Assembly: GCA_021792405.1 (NCBI GenBank)
Contig: JAJYUU010000022.1
Coordinates: forward strand, 1 to 41,361
Origin: Actinomycetes bacterium
GTDB lineage: Bacteria; Actinomycetota; Actinomycetes; Streptosporangiales; Streptosporangiaceae
Length of the DNA stretch: 41,361 bases
Direction of reading: 5' to 3'
Each line of letters starts with the position of its first letter. Position 1 is the first letter of the stretch. The position numbers and the translations under genes are program-made. A model generated the notes under the pieces. It saw only the letters and a program-made list of their open reading frames with translations. It was not told where the DNA came from and did not search any database. This document shows positions 7,744 through 16,513 of the stretch, piece after piece.

Positions 7744-8622
7744 ATGCCGTTCATGATGGAGTTCTTCCTGCTTGGGCCGCTGCTAGTGCGCGCCGACGGG
7801 ATCGCGCTGTCCGTGACGCCAGGGAAAGAGCGTGCGGTGCTCGCGGCGCTGCTGCTCAACGCGAACCGGATCGTATCGGTCGATGAACTGGCTGAGACCT
7901 TATGGGGAAGTGCTCCGCCGCCGTCGGCAAGGGTAACCATTCAGAACTACGTGAAGCGGTTGCGCCGTGCGCTAGGCGAGATTGGCGGAACTCGGATCAG
8001 CACGCATGCGGGAGGCTACCGAATCAGAGTGGATCGCGGCGAGCTGGATGTCTCGCGTTTCGAGGCGCTGCTGAGAACGGCGCAGTCCGCTGTCCGCAAC
8101 GCCGCCTGGGCGGAGGCGTCCGCGAGTGCCAGTGCTGCACTTGCGCTCTGGCGGGACAAAGCGCTGGCCGACGTGGATTCAGTCCTGCTGGCGCAGCGGT
8201 ATGCGTCCCGATTGACGGAGATGCGGCTGCAGGCCACCGTGTCGCGAATCGAGGCTGACCTGCACCTCGGCCGCCAGGCGGAGGTGATCGGTGAGTTGCG
8301 GCAGCTTATTGCCGCCCACCCGTTATCAGAGCGCCAGCATGCGCTGTTAATGCTCGCCCTGTACTCCGACGGCCGTCCAGCTGAGGCGCTGGCCGTCTAC
8401 CGGCAAGCCCGCAGGCTGCTCATCGACGAGCTTGGCATTGAGCCAGGGAATGAGTTGCGCCAGTTGCACCAGCAAATTCTCAGCCGCAACCAGGCTCTTT
8501 CCGATCCCGGCATTAAGCGGCTGGCCGTAGTCGGATCGGCTGGCGGGAACGGTCATGGCGCTCGCATCGACTTCGCGCGTCGTGGGGGAAGGAGAACATT
8601 ATGCCGGCGAGACATTGTCTAG
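7744..8622 (+). CDS. SARP-family transcriptional activator (winged helix + BTAD)
   Basis: 292 residues from the ATG at 7744, preceded by GGAGGG at a proper distance; an upstream in-frame start at 7696 lacks such a site. Residues 1-95 form the OmpR-like winged-helix domain (FFLLGPLLV, ERAVLAALLLNANRIVSVDELAETLWG, NYVKRLRRAL, GGYRIRV). Residues 97-245 form the bacterial transcriptional activation domain (FEALL, RLTEMRLQATVSRIEADLHLGR, HPLSERQHALLMLALYSDGRPAEALAVYRQARRLLIDELGIEPG). It is a short SARP without ATPase or TPR domains. It probably binds the five 11-bp repeats at 5622-5676. The 3' end overlaps the next gene by 22 bases. Confidence 0.9.
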   Translation: MPFMMEFFLLGPLLVRADGIALSVTPGKERAVLAALLLNANRIVSVDELAETLWGSAPPPSARVTIQNYVKRLRRALGEIGGTRISTHAGGYRIRVDRGELDVSRFEALLRTAQSAVRNAAWAEASASASAALALWRDKALADVDSVLLAQRYASRLTEMRLQATVSRIEADLHLGRQAEVIGELRQLIAAHPLSERQHALLMLALYSDGRPAEALAVYRQARRLLIDELGIEPGNELRQLHQQILSRNQALSDPGIKRLAVVGSAGGNGHGARIDFARRGGRRTLCRRDIV

Positions 8623-9188
8623 CGGGCCTAGCCGTAGCAGCCAGCGCGATCGTCGCTGCCGGGTGTGGCACCTCCGCTCCGGTCTCGCCGTCAGGAAGCC
8701 AGGCCGCTTCGTCGTCGGCCACTCAGCATGCAGCTACTTGTCAGCCCTCACAGCTGCGGCTGACGGTGGGCCAGAAGGTCTCAGAGGCGACCCAGCAGAG
8801 CACGTTGCTGCTGGTGTTCCGCAACATTGCCGCGACCAAGTGTTACCTGCGTGGCTACCCTCGCATCGCGCTGGCGGACAACAGTGGGGCACCGCTACCT
8901 TTCAGTTACGCTCAGCGCGGCGACCAGATGCTGACCAGCAGACGGCCGGGTCGGGTGGCATTGCCGTCTGGTGGTGTCGCTTACTCAGCTATCAACAAGA
9001 CCACCTGCACTGCCTTCGCCTCGCGCACCGCGGCGCGTGCCTGGGTGACCCCTCCGGGCGATCACGAGCCGCTAAGCCTGCGACTGCCTCGGTATCCGGT
9101 CCTGGGATACTGCGGGGCCGGTGATCCAGGCCACGTCGTTGACATCGCGCCGGTCGAGCAGATGAGCGTGGCAGTTCTTGCCGGGTGA
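8601..9188 (+). CDS. DUF4232-domain lipoprotein
   Basis: 195 residues. The signal peptide ends in a lipobox VAAGC with Cys22. A Ser/Ala-rich linker is followed by a DUF4232 domain from about residue 46 (CQPSQLRLTVG, LLVFRNIAATKCYLRGYPRIALADNSG, and a final strand VDIAPVEQ). Paired cysteines in the domain (about 47, 83, 127, 167) may form disulfides. GGAAGGAG lies 6-13 bases before the ATG. It overlaps the end of the SARP gene, so the two are translationally coupled. The domain is common in actinobacterial cell-surface lipoproteins and has no proven activity. Confidence 0.8.
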   Translation: MPARHCLAGLAVAASAIVAAGCGTSAPVSPSGSQAASSSATQHAATCQPSQLRLTVGQKVSEATQQSTLLLVFRNIAATKCYLRGYPRIALADNSGAPLPFSYAQRGDQMLTSRRPGRVALPSGGVAYSAINKTTCTAFASRTAARAWVTPPGDHEPLSLRLPRYPVLGYCGAGDPGHVVDIAPVEQMSVAVLAG

Positions 9189-9202
9189 TCATGGAGGCCG
9201 CA

Positions 9203-9811
9203 TTAGGCGGCTCCCGCCGGGCCGGAGGGCGGGATATTCCACGAGCTGATCACCGGCTGCTCGTGCTCGGTGCCGAGGGTGCTGAACGTGCCGGTGTCGA
9301 GGCGGAACAGCCGCCCTGCGGCCGGTTCCAGCCCGAGCCAGCGGGCGGTCAGCACCCGGAGCAGGTGGCCGTGCGCGACCAGTGCGACATCGCCGCCCGC
9401 CAGGAGCGGCCGGACCCGGCTGAGCACGGCGTCAGCGCGGGCGCCGACGTGGCCTACCGTCTCACCCGGGTGGCCTGCGTCACCCGGAATGACGCCATCG
9501 CGCCACAGATACCAGGACGGGCGCTGCCTCCTGATCTCGCTGGTGGTCAGCCCCTCGTATCCGCCGTAGTCCCACTCCCACAGGTCGGGGTCGACGCCGA
9601 CCGGAGTGAGCCCGGCTAGCCCGGCGGTCTCGATTGCCCGGCCGGCCGGGCTGACGAAGGCCGCCGCGAGCTGCCGGGCCGCCAGGGCGGGCCGCAGCGC
9701 TACCGCGGCCGCCCGCCCGGCATCCGTCAGCGGCACGTCAGTGCGGCCGGTGTGCCGCCCCGAGCGGCTCCACTCGGTCTCACCGTGCCTGATCAAGATC
9801 AGCTCACCCAT
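9203..9811 (-). CDS. Histidine phosphatase family protein (phosphoglycerate mutase-like)
   Basis: 202 residues from the ATG at 9811; an upstream ATG four codons earlier is also possible. The catalytic RHGE motif follows directly (ELILIRHGETEWS). Later come the arginine in SPAGRAIETA, the acid in WEWDYGGYEG and the second histidine in ALVAHGHLLRVLTARWLGL. These are the residues of the phospho-histidine mechanism. The substrate may be a sugar phosphate or another small phosphate ester, and cannot be named. The gene is transcribed away from the MMPL transporter gene and ends close to the DUF4232 gene. Confidence 0.85.
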   Translation of the reverse strand: MGELILIRHGETEWSRSGRHTGRTDVPLTDAGRAAAVALRPALAARQLAAAFVSPAGRAIETAGLAGLTPVGVDPDLWEWDYGGYEGLTTSEIRRQRPSWYLWRDGVIPGDAGHPGETVGHVGARADAVLSRVRPLLAGGDVALVAHGHLLRVLTARWLGLEPAAGRLFRLDTGTFSTLGTEHEQPVISSWNIPPSGPAGAA

Positions 9812-10008
9812 GCGCAGCATCATGTCATCGCGGCCGTCCGCGCCAGAATTTCCGCTCGCCTGGTAAAGAACTGGTCAGAGGCGCTGATAGCGGGCGCACG
9901 TACTGCTGCCGCCGGGTTACAGTTGCCGGAATCAGCCGCGGCGTGCTCCCTGCCCCTGACGCTCTGGCGGCTCGCATCTCGTCACAGCGTCCGAGCCAGA
10001 GAGCGACC

Positions 10009-12564
10009 ATGCGCCTGCTCCCTAGCCAACTCAGTCCCGCCGGTGGCCGGGTCGTTCGGCGGCCCGCCGTGGAGCGCGTCGCCTGCTGGAGCGCCACGCA
10101 TCGCAAGACTGCCGTCGGTGCCTGGCTGGCGTTCATGGTCGCCGCATTCATTGCCGGGCAGTTCGCCTCCGGGACCGCCGTGCAGCAATACGACCCCGGC
10201 CAGGCCGGGCGCGCCGAGCAGGTGCTCACCAGGCTAGGTGTGGTGACCCCGCCGGCCGAGAGCGTGCTCATCGAGGCCAGGGTTGATGAGCGGCATCTGG
10301 CCACGGCCGCGACGGCCAGCATCCGGCGCACGGCGGCCGAGGTGAGGCGGGTCACTTTGCAGGTCGAGGCCGCGCTCGCGGCGCTGCCGCAGGCAGCGTC
10401 CGACATCCGCGCTCCGTTCCGTCCCGGCGCGCCCGGCGCACGCGGCACCCCCGGCCTGCTGGCCCGGCACGGCACGGTGGCACTGGTCACCTTCCAGGTC
10501 GCCGGACCTAACGCGGCAGCTGACACGACCGTGCTTGCCGACCTCGCGGCCGTGCGCCACATCCAGGCATCCCATCCCGGCCTCCTGGTCTCCGAGGCTG
10601 GCGGAGCGAGTACCGACCGCGTCGCCAGCGCGATTCTGGGTCAGGATTTCCGCAAGTCCGAGTGGACTTCGATCCCGCTGACGCTGATCCTGCTGCTGGC
10701 CGTATTCGGCGCGCTGATCGCGGCCGGCATCCCGGTCTTGCTCGCCGCTACCGCTGTCGTCACCGCGGTCTCGCTGCTCGGCATCGTCGGCCAGTGGCTG
10801 CCGGTCGGTTCCGGTACGTCCGAGCTGGTGCTTGTCATTGGGATGGCGGTCGGGGTCGACTACTCGCTGTTCTACCTGCGGCGGGAACGCGAGGAACGGA
10901 TGAACGGCCACGATAACCAAGCGGTCGTCAAGATAGCGGCCGCGACATCGGGCCGGGCCATCCTGGTCTCCGGCCTGACGGTCATGATCTCCCTTGCCGG
11001 GCTGTTCCTGACGGGCATCGACATCTTCACCGGCATCGCGTTCGGCACCATCATGGTGGTGGGAGTGGCGGTGCTCGGTTCGCTGTTCTTCCTGCCGGCC
11101 CTGCTGTCCTGGCTGGGGCCGTGGTCAGACCGCGGCCAGCTGCCCTACCTCGGTCGCCGGCTAACGCACCCGCAGCCGTCGAAGCTGTGGGCCGGCCTGG
11201 CGCGCCGGGTGGTGCGCAGGCCGCTGCTGCTCGGCGGCGTGGCCGCCGCTGCCCTGCTGGCGCTGAGCGCCCCGGCGCTGGGCATGCGGATCGGGAACCC
11301 GGCGATCGACCTGCCGGGCAACCTTGGCGTGGTCCGGGTGCTGGCCGAGATCCAGCACGAGTTCCCCGGCAAGCCGTCTCCCGCCGACGTCGTGGTCAGC
11401 GGCTCCGGCCTGCAGAGCCCGGCGATGGCGACGCAGATAGCGGCGCTGCAGGCCGCCGCGCGGTCCGGCGGCGCGATTCATGGTCCGGTCAGCGCGGCAC
11501 TGGTCGCGCACGGCAAGGCCCTGGTGATCGAGGTGCCGCTCGCGGGCAGTGGCACCGGCAAAGTGTCCGACGCCGCGCTGGTGACGCTGGAGAACAAGAT
11601 CCTTCCCGCGACGATAGGCAAGGTGCCGGGCGCGAGCTTTGCCGTGACCGGCAATACGGCCGCTAGCTACGACCTGCGGTCCATCCTGGACTCCCGGACG
11701 CCGCTGGTGTTCGGCGCGGTGGCCCTGCTGGCCTTTGTGCTGCTGATGTGCGCCTTCCGGAGCGTCACCATCCCGTTGGTCTCGATCGTGCTGAACCTGC
11801 TGTCCGTCGGCGGCGCCTACGGGCTGGTGACACTCATCTTCCAGGACGGGCACCTGCAGGGGCTGCTCGGCTTCACCTCGTTCGGCGCGCTGGTTCCGTG
11901 GGTGCCGCTGTTCACGTTCGTGATGCTGTTCGGGCTGAGCATGGACTACCACGTCTTCATCCTCAGCCGGATCAGGGAGTTGTGGACCGGCGGGGCGAGC
12001 GCCCGCGACTCCATCGTGAACGGAGTCGGCAACAGCGCGGGAGTGGTGACCAGCGCCGCGATCATCATGGTTGCGGTGTTCTCCATCTTCGCGACGCTGT
12101 CCATGATCGACGTCAAGATGCTGGGCGTGGGACTGGCCGCCGCGGTACTCATCGACGCCACCGTGGTGCGCGGTCTCGTGCTTCCGGCCGCGCTGGCCCT
12201 GCTGGGAGACCGGGCCTGGTACCTGCCGCCCTGGCTGAGCTGGCTGCCGGGACGGGGCCTGGCCTGCGAAGGTGGCCAGAGCACTGCTGCTCCGGCCGAC
12301 GGTCAGGCAACCGGGCGGCCGCACTTGCCCGTTACCCTGCTGATGCCTCGAGGTTCGGAAGCAGCCCGTCTTCGGTTACGGCACGGTCAGGATGTCGTAC
12401 CCGGTTGCGGTGACCGCCAGGGTGTGCTCGAACTGGGCGGTCCGCTTGCGGTCTGCGGTCACCACGGTCCATCCGTCCGGCCAGATGTCGTACTCGACAG
12501 TGCCGAGCGTGAGCATGGGCTCGATAGTGAAGGTCATCCCCGGCTCCATGATCACCCCGACTGA
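10009..12564 (+). CDS. MMPL/RND-family transporter
   Basis: 851 residues from the ATG at 10009 (GAGAGCG upstream; an earlier GTG at 9943 is less likely). The typical duplicated layout is present. TM1 is near residue 32, then comes an extracytoplasmic domain to about 215. Five helices include the [18 protein letters not shown] proton-relay helix (about 275-290). After a cytoplasmic turn and TM7 ([20 protein letters not shown]) there is a second outer domain, then TM8-12 with [17 protein letters not shown] (about 638-653). Such proteins export lipids or drugs using the proton gradient; the cargo here is unknown. The last 60 or so codons run antisense through the 3' end of map and look unrelated to the family. 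Confidence 0.85.
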   Translation: MRLLPSQLSPAGGRVVRRPAVERVACWSATHRKTAVGAWLAFMVAAFIAGQFASGTAVQQYDPGQAGRAEQVLTRLGVVTPPAESVLIEARVDERHLATAATASIRRTAAEVRRVTLQVEAALAALPQAASDIRAPFRPGAPGARGTPGLLARHGTVALVTFQVAGPNAAADTTVLADLAAVRHIQASHPGLLVSEAGGASTDRVASAILGQDFRKSEWTSIPLTLILLLAVFGALIAAGIPVLLAATAVVTAVSLLGIVGQWLPVGSGTSELVLVIGMAVGVDYSLFYLRREREERMNGHDNQAVVKIAAATSGRAILVSGLTVMISLAGLFLTGIDIFTGIAFGTIMVVGVAVLGSLFFLPALLSWLGPWSDRGQLPYLGRRLTHPQPSKLWAGLARRVVRRPLLLGGVAAAALLALSAPALGMRIGNPAIDLPGNLGVVRVLAEIQHEFPGKPSPADVVVSGSGLQSPAMATQIAALQAAARSGGAIHGPVSAALVAHGKALVIEVPLAGSGTGKVSDAALVTLENKILPATIGKVPGASFAVTGNTAASYDLRSILDSRTPLVFGAVALLAFVLLMCAFRSVTIPLVSIVLNLLSVGGAYGLVTLIFQDGHLQGLLGFTSFGALVPWVPLFTFVMLFGLSMDYHVFILSRIRELWTGGASARDSIVNGVGNSAGVVTSAAIIMVAVFSIFATLSMIDVKMLGVGLAAAVLIDATVVRGLVLPAALALLGDRAWYLPPWLSWLPGRGLACEGGQSTAAPADGQATGRPHLPVTLLMPRGSEAARLRLRHGQDVVPGCGDRQGVLELGGPLAVCGHHGPSVRPDVVLDSAEREHGLDSEGHPRLHDHPD

Positions 12565-13224
12565 AGGGTCGTCGAAGTGCGGCACGACGAGGCCGGAATG
12601 GAACGTGGCGCCGATGCCGTGCCCGGTGAAGTCCCGGACGACGCCGTAGCCGAACCGCCGCGCATAGGACTCGATCACCCGGCCGACCGCGTTGAGCGGC
12701 CGGCCTGGCGCCACCGCGCGGATGCCGCGCATCATCGCCTCTTTGGTGCGCTCCACCAAAAGGCGGGATTCCTCGTCGACCTCACCTGCCAGGAACGTGG
12801 CATTGGTGTCGCCGTGCACGCCGCCGATGAACGCGGTGATGTCGACGTTCACGATGTCGCCGTCGGCGACGACCGTGTCGTCAGGGATGCCGTGGCAGAT
12901 GACCTCGTTCAGGGACGTGCACAGCGACTTCGGGAAGCCCCGGTACCCGAGGGTGCTCGGGTACGCACCATGGCTGATCAGGAACTCGTGGCCGATCGCG
13001 TCCAGCTCGTCGGTGGTGATGCCAGGCTTGACGTGCCGGCCGACCTCTGCCAGCGCACGGGCGGCGATCCGCCCCGCGACTCGCATTCGCTCGATGGTGT
13101 CGGGGTCCTTGACGTCCGGCTCGCCGAGGCGCGGGGCGCGGCGGCCGACGTATTCGGGGCGCGAGATGCCGGCGGGCACGCTTCGCTGCGGGGAAACCCG
13201 GCCGGGCTGGAGGGTAGCAGACAT
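12376..13224 (-). CDS. map: Methionine aminopeptidase, type I
   Basis: 282 residues from the ATG at 13224; another ATG lies three codons upstream. It removes the initiator methionine from new proteins. Metal ligands of the pita-bread fold are visible: Asp in [11 protein letters not shown] and VHGDTNATF, His in [11 protein letters not shown], Glu in [11 protein letters not shown], and Glu in AQFEHTLAV. The N-terminal extension of about 40 residues (containing [25 protein letters not shown]) is usual for actinobacterial MapB-type enzymes. A -10-like TAGACT lies 8 bases before the ATG, so the mRNA may be nearly leaderless. The 3' 189 bases overlap the MMPL gene tail-to-tail. Confidence 0.95.
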   Translation of the reverse strand: MSATLQPGRVSPQRSVPAGISRPEYVGRRAPRLGEPDVKDPDTIERMRVAGRIAARALAEVGRHVKPGITTDELDAIGHEFLISHGAYPSTLGYRGFPKSLCTSLNEVICHGIPDDTVVADGDIVNVDITAFIGGVHGDTNATFLAGEVDEESRLLVERTKEAMMRGIRAVAPGRPLNAVGRVIESYARRFGYGVVRDFTGHGIGATFHSGLVVPHFDDPSVGVIMEPGMTFTIEPMLTLGTVEYDIWPDGWTVVTADRKRTAQFEHTLAVTATGYDILTVP

Positions 13225-13244
13225 GATCTGCAAGTCTAAGGGTC

Positions 13245-13460
13245 ATGGACGGTGACAACAGCTGGCTAGACGATGACAAGAGCTGGTGGTTCTGCCTCAG
13301 GCACCACGAGGCCGAGCAGGGACCTGGCTGTCCGGGCAAGGACCGGCTGGGCCCGTATCCCACCAGGGACGCGGCCGAACACGCGCTGGAGACAGTGCGG
13401 CGCCGCAACGAGGAGTGGGACGCTCAGGACCGGTGGCCTGGCGAGACCGCGGGCAGTTGA
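13245..13460 (+). CDS. Small conserved actinobacterial protein beside map
   Basis: 71 residues, divergent from map with only 20 bases between the two starts. The sequence DKSWWFCLRHHEAEQGPGCPGKDRLGPYPTRDAAEHALETVRRRNEEWD is one compact domain with two cysteines and two histidines; the pattern (W-F-C-L-x-H, G-C, K-D-R-L-G-P-Y) recurs next to map genes in other actinobacteria as I recall. The last part resembles a short SPOR-like repeat (GPYPTRDAAEHAL). No activity is known. Confidence 0.7.
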   Translation: MDGDNSWLDDDKSWWFCLRHHEAEQGPGCPGKDRLGPYPTRDAAEHALETVRRRNEEWDAQDRWPGETAGS

Positions 13461-13550
13461 CCCGCGCCATCCGGGGCGGCGGCTGGGCCGTGACCCCGGC
13501 GATCTTGTATGGTGAGGCCAGCGGCAGAAAGCGCGACAAGGGGGCGCAGA

Positions 13551-14492
13551 GTGACCGTGAATGAGCCGGGTCGTAACCTTCCGCCCGCCGCTGAAGCCCG
13601 GATGGCAGAGGTCCGGCGCAGCGGCACTTGGTCATCTGCGCTTAGCACGGACGAGTTCGCCGCGATCAGGAGCGCCGGTTTCGAGCCCGTCGGCCAGGTG
13701 CTCGGCGCGGCCGTCTACAACCTCGGATATACCGGCGGATACGGCTGCCCTGCCTTCGGGTCCGGGTACGGCCTCGGCCCGTTCGGCGGCTACCGCGGCG
13801 GTCCTTTCGCCGGCGCGACCGCGACGTCGGGTGGCGGGACGTTCGGATCATACGCACCGCTGGTCAGGACCATGTACGAGGCGCGGCGGCAGGCAATCGG
13901 CCGGATGACGGCGGAGTGCCAGGAGCTGGGCGGTCATGGCGTGGTCGGTGTCCAGCTGACGATCGGCAGCTTCCCGGCAGGCGGGCTGGAGTTCAAGGCG
14001 ATCGGCACCGCGGTCCGCGCGCCGGGCAGTGCGGCACTGCGCGAGCCGTTCACGTCCGACCTCAGCGGGCAGGACTTCGCCAAGCTCGTGCTGGCCGGGT
14101 GGGTGCCGGTAGGGCTGGTGCTCGGCATCTCGGTCGGCGCCAGGCATGACGACTGGGCGACGGTCAGCCAGACCCGATGGGGGACGGGCAACATCGAGGT
14201 GAGCGGTTACACCGACCTGGTGAACGCGACCAGGCATGACGCCCGTCACCAGCTTGAAGCCGACGTCACCAGGCACGGCGCGGACGGCGTGGTGCTGCAG
14301 CAGATGAGCATCAGGGTTGGCGAGCATGAGTGCCCGGTACAGGAAGGCCGCCGGGATCATGTGCTCGAAGCCACCATCATCGGCACGGCTATCGCGCATT
14401 TCGGCCGGCGGCGCGAGACGGCGAAACCGCCGCTGGCGATCATGTCACTCGATCCGGGCCGCCGCCAGGCGGCGCGGGTCCGGCTCGGCTGA
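13551..14492 (+). CDS. YbjQ-like heavy-metal-binding-domain protein, two domains (copy 1)
   Basis: 313 residues from a GTG at 13551 with a GGGGG ribosome site. Domain 1 (about 20-165) starts ALSTDEFAAIRSAGFEPVGQVLGAAVYNLGY and, after a Gly-rich insertion, continues with ARRQAIGRMTAECQELGGHGVVGVQLTIG. Domain 2 (about 172-300) starts FTSDLSGQDFAKLVLAGWVPVGLVLGISVG and continues with ARHQLEADVTRHGADGVVLQQMS. This G-x-V-x-G, then helix, then GADGVVGV order is that of the YbjQ/DUF74 fold (PF01906). It is the first of three tandem paralogues; the spacing of 52 bases to the next suggests an operon. Function unknown. Confidence 0.75.
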   Translation: MTVNEPGRNLPPAAEARMAEVRRSGTWSSALSTDEFAAIRSAGFEPVGQVLGAAVYNLGYTGGYGCPAFGSGYGLGPFGGYRGGPFAGATATSGGGTFGSYAPLVRTMYEARRQAIGRMTAECQELGGHGVVGVQLTIGSFPAGGLEFKAIGTAVRAPGSAALREPFTSDLSGQDFAKLVLAGWVPVGLVLGISVGARHDDWATVSQTRWGTGNIEVSGYTDLVNATRHDARHQLEADVTRHGADGVVLQQMSIRVGEHECPVQEGRRDHVLEATIIGTAIAHFGRRRETAKPPLAIMSLDPGRRQAARVRLG

Positions 14493-14544
14493 TGAGGGCC
14501 GTCTGCGGGCCGCGGAAAGTGAAACTCGACGCTGAGGGAGCACG

Positions 14545-15390
14545 ATGACTGAGCAGCAAGGCACCGACCTCGGGGTGCTCGGAGTACCACAGGACGCGAT
14601 GCGCAGGCTAGCCGAGCTGCAACCGGGCCGGCCAGGCGCGATTTTCACCTCAGATCTCTCGGTCAATGAGTTCCTGCTCGTCCGGGAGGTCGGCTTCCGG
14701 CCGGCCGGGCTCGTCCTCGGCAGCTCGATCTACCACGTCGGGCTCCAGTTCGGCCGGTGGGGCCAGAGCCAGGAACTGAACGTGCTGTCCGAGGCGATGT
14801 ATCACGCCCGCGAACTCGCCATGACCCGGATGGAAGCTGAAGCGAAGGCGCTTGGCGCCGATGGCATCGTCGGCGTCCGGCTGGACGTAGAGATGAAGGA
14901 GTTCGGCGCGGACATCGCCGAGTTCATCGCCGTCGGCACGGCCGTGGTAGCCGAGCCGGGGGCGGGCGGTGGCGGAGTCACGAACTGGCGCAACAACAAG
15001 GGCATGCCGTTTACCTCGGACCTGTCCGGCCAGGACTTCTGGACGCTCATCCGGGCGGGCTACGCGCCGCTCGGCATGGTGATGGGCTCGTGCGTCTACC
15101 ACATCGCGCACCAGCGGCTGGGCAGCAAGATGACTAACGTCGGCCGAAACGTCGAGCTTGAGCAGTTCACCCAGGCGCTCTACGACGCGCGCGAGCTGGC
15201 CATGAGCCGGATGCAGGCGGAGGCCGAGGAACTTGCCGCCGAGGGCATCGTCGGGGTGCAGTTGAGGCAGCACAGCCACACCTGGGGTTCGCATACAACC
15301 GAGTTCTTCGCGATCGGTACCGCGGTGCGGCCACTGCGTGACGATCACATCATCCAGACCCCGACCATGGTCCTCAGCCTGGACTCCTGA
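14545..15390 (+). CDS. YbjQ-like heavy-metal-binding-domain protein, two domains (copy 2)
   Basis: 281 residues with GAGGGAG upstream of the ATG. Domain 1 (about 30-135): FTSDLSVNEFLLVREVGFRPAGLVLGSSIYHVG, AMTRMEAEAKALGADGIVGVRLDVE, FIAVGTAVV. Domain 2 (about 150-270): FTSDLSGQDFWTLIRAGYAPLGMVMGSCVYHIA, AMSRMQAEAEELAAEGIVGVQLRQ, FFAIGTAV. Both domains are compact with no long insertion, closer to plain YbjQ than copies 1 and 3. The PFAM family is named for heavy-metal binding, but no conserved Cys/His cluster is visible, so metal binding is doubtful. Confidence 0.78.
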   Translation: MTEQQGTDLGVLGVPQDAMRRLAELQPGRPGAIFTSDLSVNEFLLVREVGFRPAGLVLGSSIYHVGLQFGRWGQSQELNVLSEAMYHARELAMTRMEAEAKALGADGIVGVRLDVEMKEFGADIAEFIAVGTAVVAEPGAGGGGVTNWRNNKGMPFTSDLSGQDFWTLIRAGYAPLGMVMGSCVYHIAHQRLGSKMTNVGRNVELEQFTQALYDARELAMSRMQAEAEELAAEGIVGVQLRQHSHTWGSHTTEFFAIGTAVRPLRDDHIIQTPTMVLSLDS

Positions 15391-15418
15391 CCGGCCGCCA
15401 GAAAGCACTGGTACGCCG

Positions 15419-16513
15419 ATGTCGCCCAGCGATCGGGCTGACCACGGCCCGCCGAGCGCTGAGCCGCCCGGCCAGGACCTGCATCGAGCGGGCGTGCCGG
15501 CCGCAGCACAGGCGCGGCTGGCGGACCTGCGGAAGGCTCACGCCTTCGGATCCTCGCTGACCGTCAGCGAATTCGCCGCGATTTCCAAGGTCGGCTTTCA
15601 GCCGGTCGGCCAGGTACTCGGTGCCGCTGTCTACAACATCGGCGACGCCGGCGACGAGGAATGCCCGTACGGCCTGGCCGTCTACCGGGGCGAGGGTAGC
15701 CGTGCCTATCAGCCGCCGGGGAGCGGCATCCGGCTGCGGCCCGGTCCGGTGCAGCCGCCGGTGGGTGCAGCGGCGATCGGGTCAGCCCGGCCGCTGGTCT
15801 CGGCTCTGTACTCAGCCCGGCGCGCCGCGATCGGCCGGATGACGGCGGAGTGCGCGGCACTGGGCGGCCTCGGCGTCATCGGCGTAACGCTGACGATCGG
15901 GCCGTTCGGCGACGACGAGAGCGTCCTGGAGTTCCGCGCGTTCGGCACCGCGGTCCGGGCAGCAGGCGTGGTCAGCCGCGCCCAGCCGTTCGCTTCCGAC
16001 CTGTCCGGCCAGGATTTCACGAAGCTGGTCGCGCACGGCTATGTGCCGGTAGGGCTCGCGCTCGGCGTGGCGGTCGGCTACCGGCACGACGACTGGCTGA
16101 CTCAGGGCCAGAACCGTTTCACTGCCGGGAACGTGGAAGTGACCGGTTACTCCGAGTTGGTCCGGCAGATGCGCACCGATGCTCGGAACGAGCTAGAACT
16201 CGATCTGGTGCGCATGGGCGCCGACGGCGTGGTGGTCCGGGACATGTCCACGAGGATCTCCGAGCGCAAGTGCCCGATCGTGCCGTTCGGCAAGGACCAC
16301 GTCGTCGAGGCGACCATTGCGGGCACGGCGATCGTGCAGTTCGCGCGGATGGCGCCGCCGCCCATCTACGGCATCCACAAGCTCGATGGCCGCCGGCCCG
16401 TCCAGCCGCCGGAACGGCAGGTCTCGGTGCGCCTGGACGGCGAGGCCGGCGAGCGCGACGACTCGCCGGAACCGCCTCCGCCCGGCGCCGAGCCCGGCCC
16501 CGCCGTGCCCTAG
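15419..16513 (+). CDS. YbjQ-like heavy-metal-binding-domain protein, two domains (copy 3)
   Basis: 364 residues from the ATG at 15419, 28 bases after copy 2. It closely follows copy 1 in layout: domain 1 (about 40-195) with SLTVSEFAAISKVGFQPVGQVLGAAVYNIGD, an insertion, and IGRMTAECAALGGLGVIGVTLTIG; domain 2 (about 200-325) with FASDLSGQDFTKLVAHGYVPVGLALGVAVG and ELDLVRMGADGVVVRDMS. The C-terminus is a Pro/Glu-rich tail. Its TAG stop is shared, through a CTAG palindrome, with the stop of the opposing gene. It is likely co-transcribed with copies 1 and 2. Confidence 0.75.
   Translation: MSPSDRADHGPPSAEPPGQDLHRAGVPAAAQARLADLRKAHAFGSSLTVSEFAAISKVGFQPVGQVLGAAVYNIGDAGDEECPYGLAVYRGEGSRAYQPPGSGIRLRPGPVQPPVGAAAIGSARPLVSALYSARRAAIGRMTAECAALGGLGVIGVTLTIGPFGDDESVLEFRAFGTAVRAAGVVSRAQPFASDLSGQDFTKLVAHGYVPVGLALGVAVGYRHDDWLTQGQNRFTAGNVEVTGYSELVRQMRTDARNELELDLVRMGADGVVVRDMSTRISERKCPIVPFGKDHVVEATIAGTAIVQFARMAPPPIYGIHKLDGRRPVQPPERQVSVRLDGEAGERDDSPEPPPPGAEPGPAVP

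Noticed and set aside
11161-12324. Minus-strand open frame opposite the MMPL gene
   Set aside because: No recognisable fold; His/Gln/Arg-rich composition typical of antisense reading of membrane-protein genes.
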